Shown here: in pieces, positions 11,833-21,108 of the stretch | Layout of the letters: every line of letters starts with the position of its first letter | Numbering within the stretch: position 1 is the first letter of the stretch | Translations under genes and position numbers: made by a program | Source: Arctopsyche grandis | Lineage: Eukaryota > Arthropoda > Insecta > Trichoptera > Hydropsychidae | Length of the DNA: 64,000 bases | NCBI RefSeq assembly: GCF_051622035.1 | Contig: NC_135358.1 | Coordinates: 21,394,501 to 21,458,500, forward strand | Direction: 5' to 3' | Notes under the pieces: generated by a model | Databases searched by the model: none | Seen by the model: the letters and a program-made list of their open reading frames with translations, nothing else | What the model was told of the DNA's origin: nothing

Positions 11833-13285
11833 TTAAGCTTCAATTTCTCCCAAGTATAGTTGTTTATCGCTAGATGCTGAGAGTATTATTGGTTCTGTAG
11901 GATGGAAGTCAACATCATTAACACTTCCTTTATGACCGGGTAATTTGTATACAATTCTTCTGGAAGTTGTGTCCCATATGTAAACGTACCTATCAGAAGA
12001 ACCGGCAGACACCTAAAATAAAGAAAAAAATATTTTACATGTTCCAAAGAAAGATATATCAAAAATGAAAAATAAAAAACGTTACTTTTGAACCATCAGC
12101 TGACCACGCACATCTTAACAAATTTTTTTCAAAATTATGTTGATGTCCACTGAAAATCTTGACGCAACGCTCAACTGGGGCAAACGGTCTAATATCCCAT
12201 ATTCTTAAAGTATTATCCATTGAGTTTGATAAAACATATGATCCATCAGGGGAAAGAGATAAGCCTAAAATTCATAGAAACAAAGTTGTCACGTTTTCCT
12301 GAATATTTACACTCAGAATGAATAGATTAATTGACATTACCTGTTACAGTATCTGAATGCCCTCTCAATTTATAAATAATTTCATTCTTTCTTAGGTCCC
12401 AAACTTTAATGTCATTATCGATTCCTCCTGTGATTACTTGTTCAGATGTATCATTGAAAGTAACTGCAGTAACTTGGTAGTTGCTGTTCATTGTTGACAC
12501 TACATTTCTTTTGCGTGTGTCCCAGATTTTAACAGTAGAATCATCAGAACCAGATACGAGCATTTGTGGACCACGTCTATTTCCTAAAAAAATATATGAT
12601 ATATATATATAGATGTGTATATATGTATGATATATATATAGATTTAAAAAATTAAAATGCAAACTTACCGTGGATTGAATTAACATATGCTGAATGACCT
12701 CTGAGTTTTTTTATCCTTTGGCTAGTTGGAACATCCCACAGTGCAAGTGTCATATCAGTTGAGCACGTAAATATATTTGAACCGTCACGAGAAAAGTGTA
12801 ATTCCATAATCGCTCCTGTATGCCCAGTCATTACACTGACATTTTCACACTCACCAGTAACAGCCCACATAACTGTGATTTAAAAATTGTATACATTTAC
12901 AAATGTATTATTATGCAAATATTTTATTTAAATATTAAACACATACAAATTTGTCTGTCGAATCCAGAAGAAGCTAAATATTGCCCATCGGGATGAAATT
13001 CAGTGGAAAACACTTCTCCCTGATGACCTTCTAGCAACATAATAGGAGAAAAGAGTGAAGACGTTCTGGGTATCTAAGAAAATAAGCGTGAAATGTTATC
13101 ATTTACGTTTCATGTTTTATATTAAACTGTATGCCTAAGGGATAAAAAAAACTTATTAATATAAAACTCACCGTCGTGGTAACAACAGCTTTTTCTCGAC
13201 TGCTAACACCGACAATATCAGTGCGAGACCTTTTGGCGGCCACCACCGCCATTTCGTCAGCACGTCGCTTATCAATCGCAGGCAT
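11833..13285 (-). CDS. SNRNP40: SNRNP40, U5 snRNP 40-kDa WD40 protein (complete, six exons)
   Basis: This is a subunit of the U5 snRNP and U4/U6.U5 tri-snRNP, a WD40 propeller that works with Prp8 and other U5 proteins in the spliceosome (known for the family). Exons on the minus strand: 13285-13172, 13073-12947, 12872-12669, 12583-12341, 12264-12086, 12012-11833. All junctions are GT-AG. Together they encode 348 aa, the usual length. The start MPAIDKRRADEM is followed by a basic stretch (AAKRSRT) and then seven WD repeats, including GHQGEVFSTEFHP, GIDNDIKVWDLR, MDNTLRIWDIRPFAP, NFEKNLLRCAWS and DRYVYIWDTTSRR. It ends SASSDKQLYLGEIEA. The phrases VTFNDTSEQ and ERCVKIF are diagnostic of this family against other WD proteins. 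The gene looks intact. Confidence 0.95.
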
Positions 13286-13600
13286 TTTAAAAATCTAAAA
13301 TCAAATAAATTCATTTAAAAGGAATCAAATAGGCGTGCAAAAACAATTGCTTTCTATCGTATAGTTAGTACGTACGAGAACGATGAAAAATGATTATAGG
13401 TTAGATTTTTCCACACCGCAATTACTCTCAATTTATTGATAAATTGAATAATACTGATAAATGTGAAGGGATATAAATACGTAATATACTCACTAGAAGA
13501 ATTCCTTCGTGGTCAAATTAAGTCAAATAAACATAAGTCAAGCAGACGCCGATCTGACATATACAAGCCTAATAAATTTGGTCTAAACAACGACAAACAA
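13286..13600 (-). promoter_or_regulatory. SNRNP40: Probable SNRNP40 5'UTR intron and promoter
   Basis: A TTTTAG acceptor (AG at 13296-13295) lies nine bases upstream of the ATG, and a GTGAGTAT donor is at about 13493-13486. This suggests a 5'UTR intron of about 200 bp and a first exon starting beyond 13494. No TATA box was identified. Confidence 0.4.
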
Positions 13601-13728
13601 ACATTATTTTAAATGTCACAAATGAAAAACTCGAAAATGCAATTTAATGAGGTATGCAAGGGAAATATTAGTCATTTTAACGAGATATATTTGTTGGCCA
13701 CTATTAAAATAAAACATTATATTATGTA

Positions 13729-14063
13729 ACTAGCTGAACCCGGCATGCGTTGCAACGCCACAATAACGCATGCAATTCCCGTTCCCTATCCCGTTCCCGT
13801 TCTCGTTCCCGTTCCCGTTCCCACTTGTCGGAAAATGCAGGCAGCGAACACGATGGTCGCGACGCGAAAAAATTTTTAATTATAGCATTGCAATGACACC
13901 CATTCCCGTTTTTCCCGTTTCCATTCTCGTTTTTTCCCTTTTTTTTCACAGTAATCTTCCCGGACATGCATACAACAAATCCTGAAAGCTCCATCGTAAT
14001 CGGTTCAGTGGTTTAGGAGCCTATTCGAGACACACACAGACATTCATTTTTATATATATAGAT
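13729..14063. repeat. Dispersed repeat with C-rich minisatellite core, copy 1
   Basis: It begins 'ctagctgaacccggcatgcg', contains a variable run of (TTCCCG)-type units at 13770-13822, and ends with 'atcggttcagtgg', 'cacacacagacattca' and 'tttttatatatatagat'. The same architecture recurs at 46970-47163. The class is unknown. It has no terminal inverted repeats and no ORF. Confidence 0.7.
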
Positions 14064-14180
14064 TGACGGCAAATGTATATATCGCTATTGGTTAATAGTA
14101 ACATACATATATACATACATACGTAGGTATAAAACACAAAAAGTAGCTTTTCCAATTTCTCTTACATTTAATGTTTAATT

Positions 14181-14303
14181 TGTGGGTCTCGGGGGAACAG
14201 GGTAGTTCCTCCCCCACGAGTTAGGGCCGAATGGTCGAATGACAGCTCCACTGCCGTAACCATGGCGACCGGTGTTGCCACCCTCTTCTATGGGGTCGCC
14301 ACA
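14181..14303 (-). repeat. 3' LTR of the gypsy element (123 bp)
   Basis: It is identical by eye to the LTR at 18393-18515. It starts TGTGGCGACCCC and ends GAGACCCACA on the element strand. It is very short for a gypsy LTR and has no obvious TATA box. Confidence 0.93.
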
Positions 14304-14343
14304 TCACTCCCTCCCCAGCGACATTGCGTAGCCGTCGCGACAA

Positions 14344-17300
14344 CTACGGGATGTAGCTGTCCAGATGGGCTGGCCACCGGACTCTCCTGCCAGTCCGTGT
14401 GGTTGCTTGTCGGCCAGTTTCTTGCTGTGGTTCTGCATTTTCTTGGGGGGCTCTCTCTGCTCTCTCTGGGGGCTCTCCGCTGCTTTCCATGTATGCCGGC
14501 TTTATGCGGTCTACCGATACGGTGACATTGGAATCCTTAATTCTCAGTGTGAAGAACTTCGGTCCCCTCTTCAACACCCTGTATGGACCATCGTATGGAG
14601 GCTGTAACGGACCCTTGGCAGCATCGTGTCTCAGGAACACCTGATCACTGGTGTGCAGGTCTTTGAAGATAAAGGTTGATCTTGTTCCATGGCGCCGCGG
14701 TGGACTGGGTCTCAACCTCGCCATTTGGGACCGCAATCTCTCTGCTAGTTCCGCTGTGTTGGGTCCTCCGTTTCGTTGTGGAGCCAGAAACTCTCCCGGT
14801 AGCCGTAGCGGTTGACCATATACCAGTTCTGCTGACGTGGCATTAAGGTCTTCCTTCCATGCCGATCGGATTCCCAGTAACACTGTCGGTAGGGCTTCCG
14901 TCCACCCTTCGTCTTGGTGGCACATGATCGCGGCTTTAAGCTGCCTGTGGAACCTCTCTACCATCCCATTTGCTGCAGGGTGGTATGCGGTTGTCCTTAT
15001 GTGTGTCGATCCCGTCAACCTATTCAGTTCCTTGAATAGAGTGCTCTCGAATTGTCGTCCTTGATCGGTAGTTATTCGTAGGGGGCATCCGAATCTTGCA
15101 ATCCAACCACTGACGAATTTCTTTGCAACCGTTTCTGCCGTGATATCTTCCATAGGGATAGCTTCTGGCCAGCGAGTAAACCTATCAACGCATGTCAATA
15201 AGTACTTGTAACCGGCGGACTGTGGTAAGGGACCAACTATGTCTATGTGAATGTGGTCAAATCGATTTTCCGGTGGCTGGAACTCTCCCACAGGTGCAAT
15301 GACGTGCCTCGTTATTTTTGATTTCTGGCAAAATATGCACTCTTGGGCCCATCTTCTGCATTCCTTCTTCATACCCGTCCAGAAATATCGTTGGGTCACT
15401 AATTTAGCTGATGCTTTTACCCCTGGGTGCGCCAATTGATGGATTAGTTCGAACGCCTGTTTCCTAAATTTCGCTGGCAAGTACGGCCGTTGCGTTTCTG
15501 AAGATACATCACAATAGATGGTCGTCTCTTCGCCTGGAATAGGTATCTTGGCAAACTGCTTGTCGGGATCTCGTAGCAGTTGTGACAGTTCTGTGTCATC
15601 CTCCTGCGCTCGTGCTATTGCTTGAAAGTCCATCCCGGAAATTGCTTCTATTCTTGACAGTGCATCCGCTACCACGTTTTCTTCTCCCGATACATGTCGA
15701 ACATCTGTTGTGAACTGGCCTACAAAGTCTATGTGCCTAAACTGTCTTGGCGAACATTTCTCTGGCTTCTGTTGGAACATGTATATAATAGGCTTGTGGT
15801 CAGTGAAAATAGTAAAAAATTTTCCTTCTACCATATGGCGGAAATGCCGGACTGCACTATATATTGCCAACAACTCCCGGTCGTAAGTGCTGTATCTCCT
15901 TTCTGTTCCTGACAATTTCCTTGTGAAGAATGCCAACGGCTCCCACCCTTCGGGCGTCTTCTGCTGTAGGACTGCTCCGAGTGCTACATCTGATGCGTCC
16001 GTCACCAATGCCAAGTCTGCCCCTGGTTTTGGGTGACTGAGGAGGGCTGCGTCTGATAAGCTATCCTTGCACTTTCCGAATGCTTCTTCCAACGCGTTGG
16101 TCCATGCAATCTTTGCCTTGTCTTTCTTTTTAGATCCTTTTAGCAACTCGTTGAGGGGCGCCTGCAATTTTGCAGCACCCGGAACAAAACGCCGATAGAA
16201 GTTTATCATCCCCAAAAACTGCCTTAATTGTTCGATTGTAGCTGGTCGGGGAAATCTTTTCACCGCAGCTACTTTGTCTGCTTGGGGTTTGGTTCCATTT
16301 TCTGACACCTCGTATCCTAGAAATCTTACAGTTTTTGCTCCGAAAACGCACTTTGCTGTGTTGACTAAAACGCCATATTCTTGAAACCGTGAAAAAAGTT
16401 TTCGTAAGTGGTTAATATGTTCTTCTTCGTTTTCTGACGCTACCAGCACGTCGTCAATATATACGTAGCAGAAATCCAATCCCCTTAGGACTTCGTCCAT
16501 AAACCGCTGGAAGGTCTGTGCCGCGTTTCTGAGTCCGAAGGACATAAACGGGAATTCAAATAACCCAAACGGGGTGGAAATAGCTGTTTTTTTTATGTCT
16601 TCATTGTGTACAGGGATTTGGTGGTATGCGCGCACGAGATCAATTGTAGAAAATAACTTCTTGCCATATAAGGTACTGGCGAAATCTTCTATATGCGGTA
16701 CTGGATACCTATCTGGTATAGTGCGGGCATTCAACGCTCTGTAGTCCCCGCATGGTCTCCATTCTCCGTCGTGCTTAGGTACTAGGTGTAATGCTGATGA
16801 CCAACTACTGTCTGATGGTCGAGCGATTCCTTCGTTCAACATGGTCTTGAAAGTCTCTTTTGCGATCTGCAACTTCTCCGGTGCGAGGCGGCGCGGCTTG
16901 CAACTTGCTGGTGGTCCTTCAGTGGTTCTGATATAATGCACAGTATGATGTTTCATTGTTCTGTTTTTATTTCCTGTCGGCCGCGTTATCTCTGGAAACT
17001 CTGTTAGTAGATGGTGAAATGTTGATGTGCCACAAATTGCTTTCACCTGCTCTACTTTTGCTGTTCCTATTGCTCGGCCCCTCACAGAAACAGTTGTGAG
17101 ATTATCCATCAGTTTCGCATTTTTCAAATCAATCAAAAGACAAAAATGTTTGATGAAATCAGCGCCAATAATAGGCCTTGATACGTCGGCTATTACAAAT
17201 CTCCATTTGTATACCCGACGTAGTCCCAAGTCGACGTCTACCTCCTTCCAACCGTACGTTTTTATCGTAGATCCGTTCGCGGCGAATAGAAGGTATGATG

Positions 17301-17439
17301 TCGCTATTTTGCGACCCGGCAATATTGACTTCGGAAGGACACATAGGTCAGAACCGGTGTCGACTAGGAACCGTAGTTTACTGACCTTGTCTGTTACGTA
17401 TAGGCGGCAAGAAGTGGGGCTGGGGCTGCTTTCCGCCAT
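14344..17439 (-). CDS. gypsy pol polyprotein (protease, RT, RNase H, integrase), 1031 aa
   Basis: This polyprotein carries the enzymes of the retrotransposon. In order: aspartic protease with FLVDTGSD (catalytic Asp at residue 27); reverse transcriptase with [14 protein letters not shown] and the YIDD active site near 327; RNase H with [10 protein letters not shown] near 480; integrase zinc-binding HHCC (HQLAHPG...CIFCQ) near 665-710; and a DDE core with HIDIVGPLP (~731), TTDQGRQFE (~791) and NGMVERFHR (~826). The C-terminus is basic. There is no chromodomain and no env ORF downstream. The ATG overlaps the gag stop as TAATG, so pol may be made by termination-reinitiation, not frameshifting. 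The frame is uninterrupted and all catalytic residues seen are present. Confidence 0.95.
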   Translation of the reverse strand: MAESSPSPTSCRLYVTDKVSKLRFLVDTGSDLCVLPKSILPGRKIATSYLLFAANGSTIKTYGWKEVDVDLGLRRVYKWRFVIADVSRPIIGADFIKHFCLLIDLKNAKLMDNLTTVSVRGRAIGTAKVEQVKAICGTSTFHHLLTEFPEITRPTGNKNRTMKHHTVHYIRTTEGPPASCKPRRLAPEKLQIAKETFKTMLNEGIARPSDSSWSSALHLVPKHDGEWRPCGDYRALNARTIPDRYPVPHIEDFASTLYGKKLFSTIDLVRAYHQIPVHNEDIKKTAISTPFGLFEFPFMSFGLRNAAQTFQRFMDEVLRGLDFCYVYIDDVLVASENEEEHINHLRKLFSRFQEYGVLVNTAKCVFGAKTVRFLGYEVSENGTKPQADKVAAVKRFPRPATIEQLRQFLGMINFYRRFVPGAAKLQAPLNELLKGSKKKDKAKIAWTNALEEAFGKCKDSLSDAALLSHPKPGADLALVTDASDVALGAVLQQKTPEGWEPLAFFTRKLSGTERRYSTYDRELLAIYSAVRHFRHMVEGKFFTIFTDHKPIIYMFQQKPEKCSPRQFRHIDFVGQFTTDVRHVSGEENVVADALSRIEAISGMDFQAIARAQEDDTELSQLLRDPDKQFAKIPIPGEETTIYCDVSSETQRPYLPAKFRKQAFELIHQLAHPGVKASAKLVTQRYFWTGMKKECRRWAQECIFCQKSKITRHVIAPVGEFQPPENRFDHIHIDIVGPLPQSAGYKYLLTCVDRFTRWPEAIPMEDITAETVAKKFVSGWIARFGCPLRITTDQGRQFESTLFKELNRLTGSTHIRTTAYHPAANGMVERFHRQLKAAIMCHQDEGWTEALPTVLLGIRSAWKEDLNATSAELVYGQPLRLPGEFLAPQRNGGPNTAELAERLRSQMARLRPSPPRRHGTRSTFIFKDLHTSDQVFLRHDAAKGPLQPPYDGPYRVLKRGPKFFTLRIKDSNVTVSVDRIKPAYMESSGEPPERAERAPQENAEPQQETGRQATTRTGRRVRWPAHLDSYIP

Positions 17440-18320
17440 TAGCGCCTGCCCTGGAAGTTTTCCGCCTGGTTAAACCTGCGCGGTGGCGTGTTCCTGCGGC
17501 CTCGGGGACTCTGTTGTCGTGGTTGCCAGCGTCGGCTCCTCGCTGGGGAGTGTGATGGCCTTGATTCTTTCCGATTCGTCTCGTTCGTTTGTAGTAGCCG
17601 TCCCATCATCGTGGTCAGGTCATCTACCTTTTGATTTAATGTTTGGAACTCTCCCCGTGTCACATACTCATCATCGGTTTGCCGCCTCTTCTCTCTGCGG
17701 TCTGTCATCGCTGCCACGTGGGGGCTGCTGTCGTACCACCTGTCTGCCTTCCTGGCCAGCTTATCCAAATCGGTTTCGTCGCTCATTGCCAGTTGCAAGC
17801 TTAGTCCCTCTGGCAGCCTGCTCTCCCACGTGGTTCTCAGCAGATCCTCCGACATTTCCTGGGCCGCCAATATCCGGAGGTCTCTCAGGAACTGTGATGG
17901 CTTCCTGTCGCCAATTTCCTCGCGTTCGAGGAGTCTGCGATGTCTCTGTCGTTGGCCGACTCCTAACCTCTCCAAAATTTCCTTCTTCAGGAAGGTATAT
18001 CGCTTGAGTTTCGGGGGGGCCACGTGGATGTCCCAAATCTCCGTCATCACCTCGCGAGGCAAACACGCGATTGTTCTGCAGTATCGCGTGTTTTCGCTAG
18101 TGATTCTGGCGGCTTCGAAGCTCGCCTCCATCTGTGCGAACCATATTTGGGGGTTCTCGGCCCAAAAGGGGGGGAAGGGGGGCACGGGCGCCCCCAAAAA
18201 GTCAAGATTTACCGTGCTTTGGTTGCGGTCGCTGTTCTCCGCGTTTTCCTCCATGTTGTTCTGCACATTGTTCTCCCCGCCTGCTTCGGCGGCGCCGTTG
18301 TCTGCTTCACCGTCGGACAT
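17439..18320 (-). CDS. gypsy gag, 293 aa
   Basis: This is the capsid protein of the element. An acidic N-terminus is followed by a capsid-like region ([21 protein letters not shown] from ~residue 48; later [12 protein letters not shown]). The tail is basic and Arg/Pro-rich ([16 protein letters not shown]) and has no CCHC zinc knuckle. The tail probably substitutes for the knuckle in RNA binding (inference). The start lies 72 nt inside the 5' LTR. Its TAA stop shares one base with the pol ATG. Confidence 0.88.
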   Translation of the reverse strand: MSDGEADNGAAEAGGENNVQNNMEENAENSDRNQSTVNLDFLGAPVPPFPPFWAENPQIWFAQMEASFEAARITSENTRYCRTIACLPREVMTEIWDIHVAPPKLKRYTFLKKEILERLGVGQRQRHRRLLEREEIGDRKPSQFLRDLRILAAQEMSEDLLRTTWESRLPEGLSLQLAMSDETDLDKLARKADRWYDSSPHVAAMTDRREKRRQTDDEYVTRGEFQTLNQKVDDLTTMMGRLLQTNETNRKESRPSHSPARSRRWQPRQQSPRGRRNTPPRRFNQAENFQGRR

Positions 18321-18373
18321 CGTGTTTCCAAGATTGTCGGGAAGAATAGGGGGGATGGGGGTGCGCGCTGTCT

Positions 18374-18391
18374 ATCACGTCGGGGTCACCA
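18374..18391 (-). other. Primer-binding site for tRNA-Trp
   Basis: TGGTGACCCCGACGTGAT lies next to the 5' LTR with a one-base gap. It is complementary to the conserved 3' end of metazoan tRNA-Trp including CCA. Confidence 0.85.
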
Positions 18392-18392
18392 C

Positions 18393-18515
18393 TGTGGGTC
18401 TCGGGGGAACAGGGTAGTTCCTCCCCCACGAGTTAGGGCCGAATGGTCGAATGACAGCTCCACTGCCGTAACCATGGCGACCGGTGTTGCCACCCTCTTC
18501 TATGGGGTCGCCACA
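18393..18515 (-). repeat. 5' LTR of the gypsy element (123 bp)
   Basis: Identical by eye to 14181-14303 and followed on the right by the AATT target duplication. Confidence 0.93.
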
Positions 18516-18783
18516 AATTAATAAATAATTCTTGTTTAATGTCTTTAAGGCCATGTATGTCAGTTTAATTGTTACGGTATAATAGAAAAAAAGCTCAAAA
18601 AATATTTAGAATTCTTACGATTAAAAAAATTAAAACCCTTCTATCTTCTTCTTTTATTAAGTATGTACCTTTTGTGTCCTTTATGGTGTTTCTGTCCATT
18701 ACTAACTGAAAGCAATCTATGAAATATAAAAGCCAACGATAATAGTATGTTATATTTTATAGCATGTATTCGTGGTAAACGGA

Positions 18784-19053
18784 CTACTAGTCATATGTGA
18801 ACCAGTCACAGGACAACCGGTCGCTCTAGATCGGTCACACGTGATCACCCGTCACACTAAAACTGGTCACACCCTAAAGCTGGTCACGATAAAACTGGTC
18901 ACACATCAAAATTTTTCGTGACCAATTTTTGGGTGTAACCAGTTTTAGGGTGTGACCAGTTTTCTCGTGATCAGTTTTAGTGTGACGGGTGATCACGTGT
19001 GACCGATCTAGAGCGACCGGTTGTCCTGTGACCGGTTCACATTTGACTAGTAA
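18784..19053. mobile_element. Foldback/palindromic MITE built of 'actggtcac' units
   Basis: The outer ends match as inverted repeats (TACTAGTC...GACTAGTA), and arms of about 120 bp pair through 'aggacaaccggtcgctctag' and 'cgtgatcacccgtcacac'. The centre consists of reiterated 'aaactggtcaca' units in both orientations. No ORF is present. It lies 268 bp outside the gypsy 5' LTR. Confidence 0.85.
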
Positions 19054-19130
19054 TCACCGAACCGTATTGGTAGCGGTTCGATTATTATTCCGCAAAACGC
19101 GATCTCGCGCACGTCACTAAAATCTCGATC

Positions 19131-19557
19131 ATGGAACACCTGGCACCTAAAAATTCCATCAATCACGCGAAATATTGTACTATCGAGAACTCGAGTGCCA
19201 GATATACCGTATTCGCGATATTCGTGGTAATTTGCGTAATAATCTGTTTACCTTTGGCAGCAATGAATCCAATGGTGAGTGTCAACTGCGAGTGGCAGCA
19301 GTGAGTGCTTATATTATCATAGCTGTCATTCGTGTTTGGAGGTTAGTGCGAATGAGGAGTTTGACGTTAGCCGTGTTAAAGCCGCAGCTGGTGGCCAACA
19401 CTTGGGGAACAAAACAAGTCCAACGACTTATCAGGCAGCAGGGTTTCCGAGTGGAGGCAACGCGTCGATTGATCATCACCCCGAATCTTGCCCACCGACT
19501 CTATCATCAGCACCAACACAAGTTCTTTTACCAGAGACTAGTTACGTCTATATGCAG
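19131..19557 (+). CDS. Possible N-terminal exons of an unrecognised type II membrane protein
   Basis: An ATG at 19131 opens a 48-codon frame ending at an AATG|gtgagt donor (19274/19275). It encodes a short N-terminal segment and then a hydrophobic stretch, YTVFAIFVVICVIICLPLA (residues 25-43). Splicing to an acceptor after 19341 keeps the frame for 72 more codons (19342-19557), with N-glycosylation sequons NKT and NAS in a Ser/Thr/Pro-rich stretch, ending at CAG|gtgaaa. The layout is that of a signal-anchored protein with a glycosylated stalk. The intron would be 67 bp with a weak acceptor. No family was recognised and no downstream exons were found. A second frame (19175-19561) is also open, so the coding call is tentative. 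Confidence 0.33.
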
Positions 19558-19773
19558 GTGAAACGGCCGGGTTATTCAAACAACAATTTGTCGGCGGATC
19601 GCTCATGTATAGTATTATCGGCAGATTTTGTTCATTTTTATCCAAAGTTGGCTTTGGATAAAAAAAAATATATTTTTGAAGTGTAAAATTCTCTAGACAA
19701 TTAATTTTAAGTATTTTAAAACAATAAAAAACTACAATCAATAGAAAAAACATCTGACTATTGATTCCAATAC

Positions 19774-20290
19774 TCACTTTGACCTACTCTCATTAAAATA
19801 TTCTACGAAAGGATATCTCAGTGGCAGCTCAACTGACTTTGCCGCGCCTCGAAGGACGTAAACAACTTTCTTCTCTAGTACGTAGATTTCTCCAGTTTCA
19901 ATTCCCAATATTCTCTTGGTCACAGCATTCTGAAGGACTGTACGTATTTGAAATGGTTGTAGGACTGCACGTATTAAAATGTTATGTAGGGTACAGCATG
20001 CTGATACTATTATTTTACAGTTTTCAAGGTCAACCTGTATTTTGGTTTGCAATATCATTAATCGGTTTTTGCATTTTCTAAGATGCGTCTAGCTCGTGAA
20101 AGTCTATTTATAAATGCGTATTTCTACATTTTAACTTGAAGGCTTAATAAAGTAAATGCCGCATCCATATGCGCGTTCACTCCTTGCGATATGAGCCCTC
20201 ATCCACTCAGGCCAACTGATTCAGTTTGTCCTTCTAGTGTATGGTAGGCTTAAAGTCTGACCGTACTAGGTGACAACTCTATAATGCTGT
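19774..20290 (-). pseudogene. PIF/Harbinger (HARBI1-like) transposase relic
   Basis: The minus-strand translation carries RLSRARRILENA (about 20115-20075), typical of the Harbinger DDE nuclease. It is followed, after a stop and a frame change, by ENCKIIVSACCTLHNILI (20022-19970), which matches the conserved C-terminal 'ACCxLHN' box. Only the C-terminal part survives and it has stops and frameshifts. No terminal repeats were identified. Confidence 0.65.
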
Positions 20291-21108
20291 TTGCTTCTGT
20301 TTTTTTTTTGTTGTTTTTAAATAGAAATAAATGTGTTGAAACTTTTTCAGTGGGCCTGTCGTTGCACACATTTTGTCAAGAGAAAATGCAATTCAAAGGT
20401 GGAGGGATATGTTGGGTCCTACGCAAGTGTACAAAGCAGTATATTCTCACCCAAATTCGATACGAGGACAGTTTGGATTAACGGACACCAGAAATGCGGC
20501 ACATGGTTCTGGTTCGTATCACTTTTTTCCTAGCCAGTTTTGAACCGCTTCATTAAATTATTTAGTGCTGTTTGGTTTGATTTGTAATGAACACAAACGA
20601 ATTTTGAGATTTGAGATACATATGTATTCATATCTAATATTTCATTATAATTTTTCCAGATTCATTGGAGACAGTTTCTCAGGAAATTCCAATATTTTTT
20701 CCTGAATTTTCTGTTGAAGATTGGTATACAAAAGAAAAGTCCAATATTACTTGAACACAAAATTGGCACTGTGATAATAAATTAAGCAAGTTTTGTGGAA
20801 GTGGATGCCCTAGTCACTTTTTGATTATTTTCAAAGTAGAATGTTATGTATTTGCTAAATTGAAACATTAGTTATTTTACTATATTATTTTACCTTACTT
20901 CTGTGGATTTTATAGTAGTACATATATTACATATATTTAGAAGTTTGAAATTTATTTTATTTTTGGTTTTACAAAAATCTTTATCTGAATGTAAGACTAC
21001 TTAATTTGTATATAATTTCACAAGTATCAGTTGTAAGGGGAAATTAATTTTAATTGATGATGATGGTACAGGATGGGATAAAAACCTTCGCACAATTAGT
21101 TTGTTTAA

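Larger units (their letters stand above)
14181..18515 (-). mobile_element. Intact Ty3/gypsy LTR retrotransposon (CsRn1/Kabuki-like by primer site)
   Basis: This is a 4335-bp element with two 123-bp LTRs that I read as identical, TG...CA termini (minus strand) and a 4-bp AATT duplication at 14177-14180 and 18516-18519. Just inside the 5' LTR is TGGTGACCCCGACGTGAT, complementary to the 3' end of animal tRNA-Trp. The polypurine tract GGGGAGGGAGTGA (14316-14304) abuts the 3' LTR. Gag and pol are both open. Identical LTRs imply recent insertion. Trp priming is known from the CsRn1/Kabuki lineage, and assignment to that clade is inference. Confidence 0.93.

Noticed and set aside
14262-18521. Plus-strand ORFs across the gypsy element
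   Set aside because: Antisense to gag and pol, with no features of their own.
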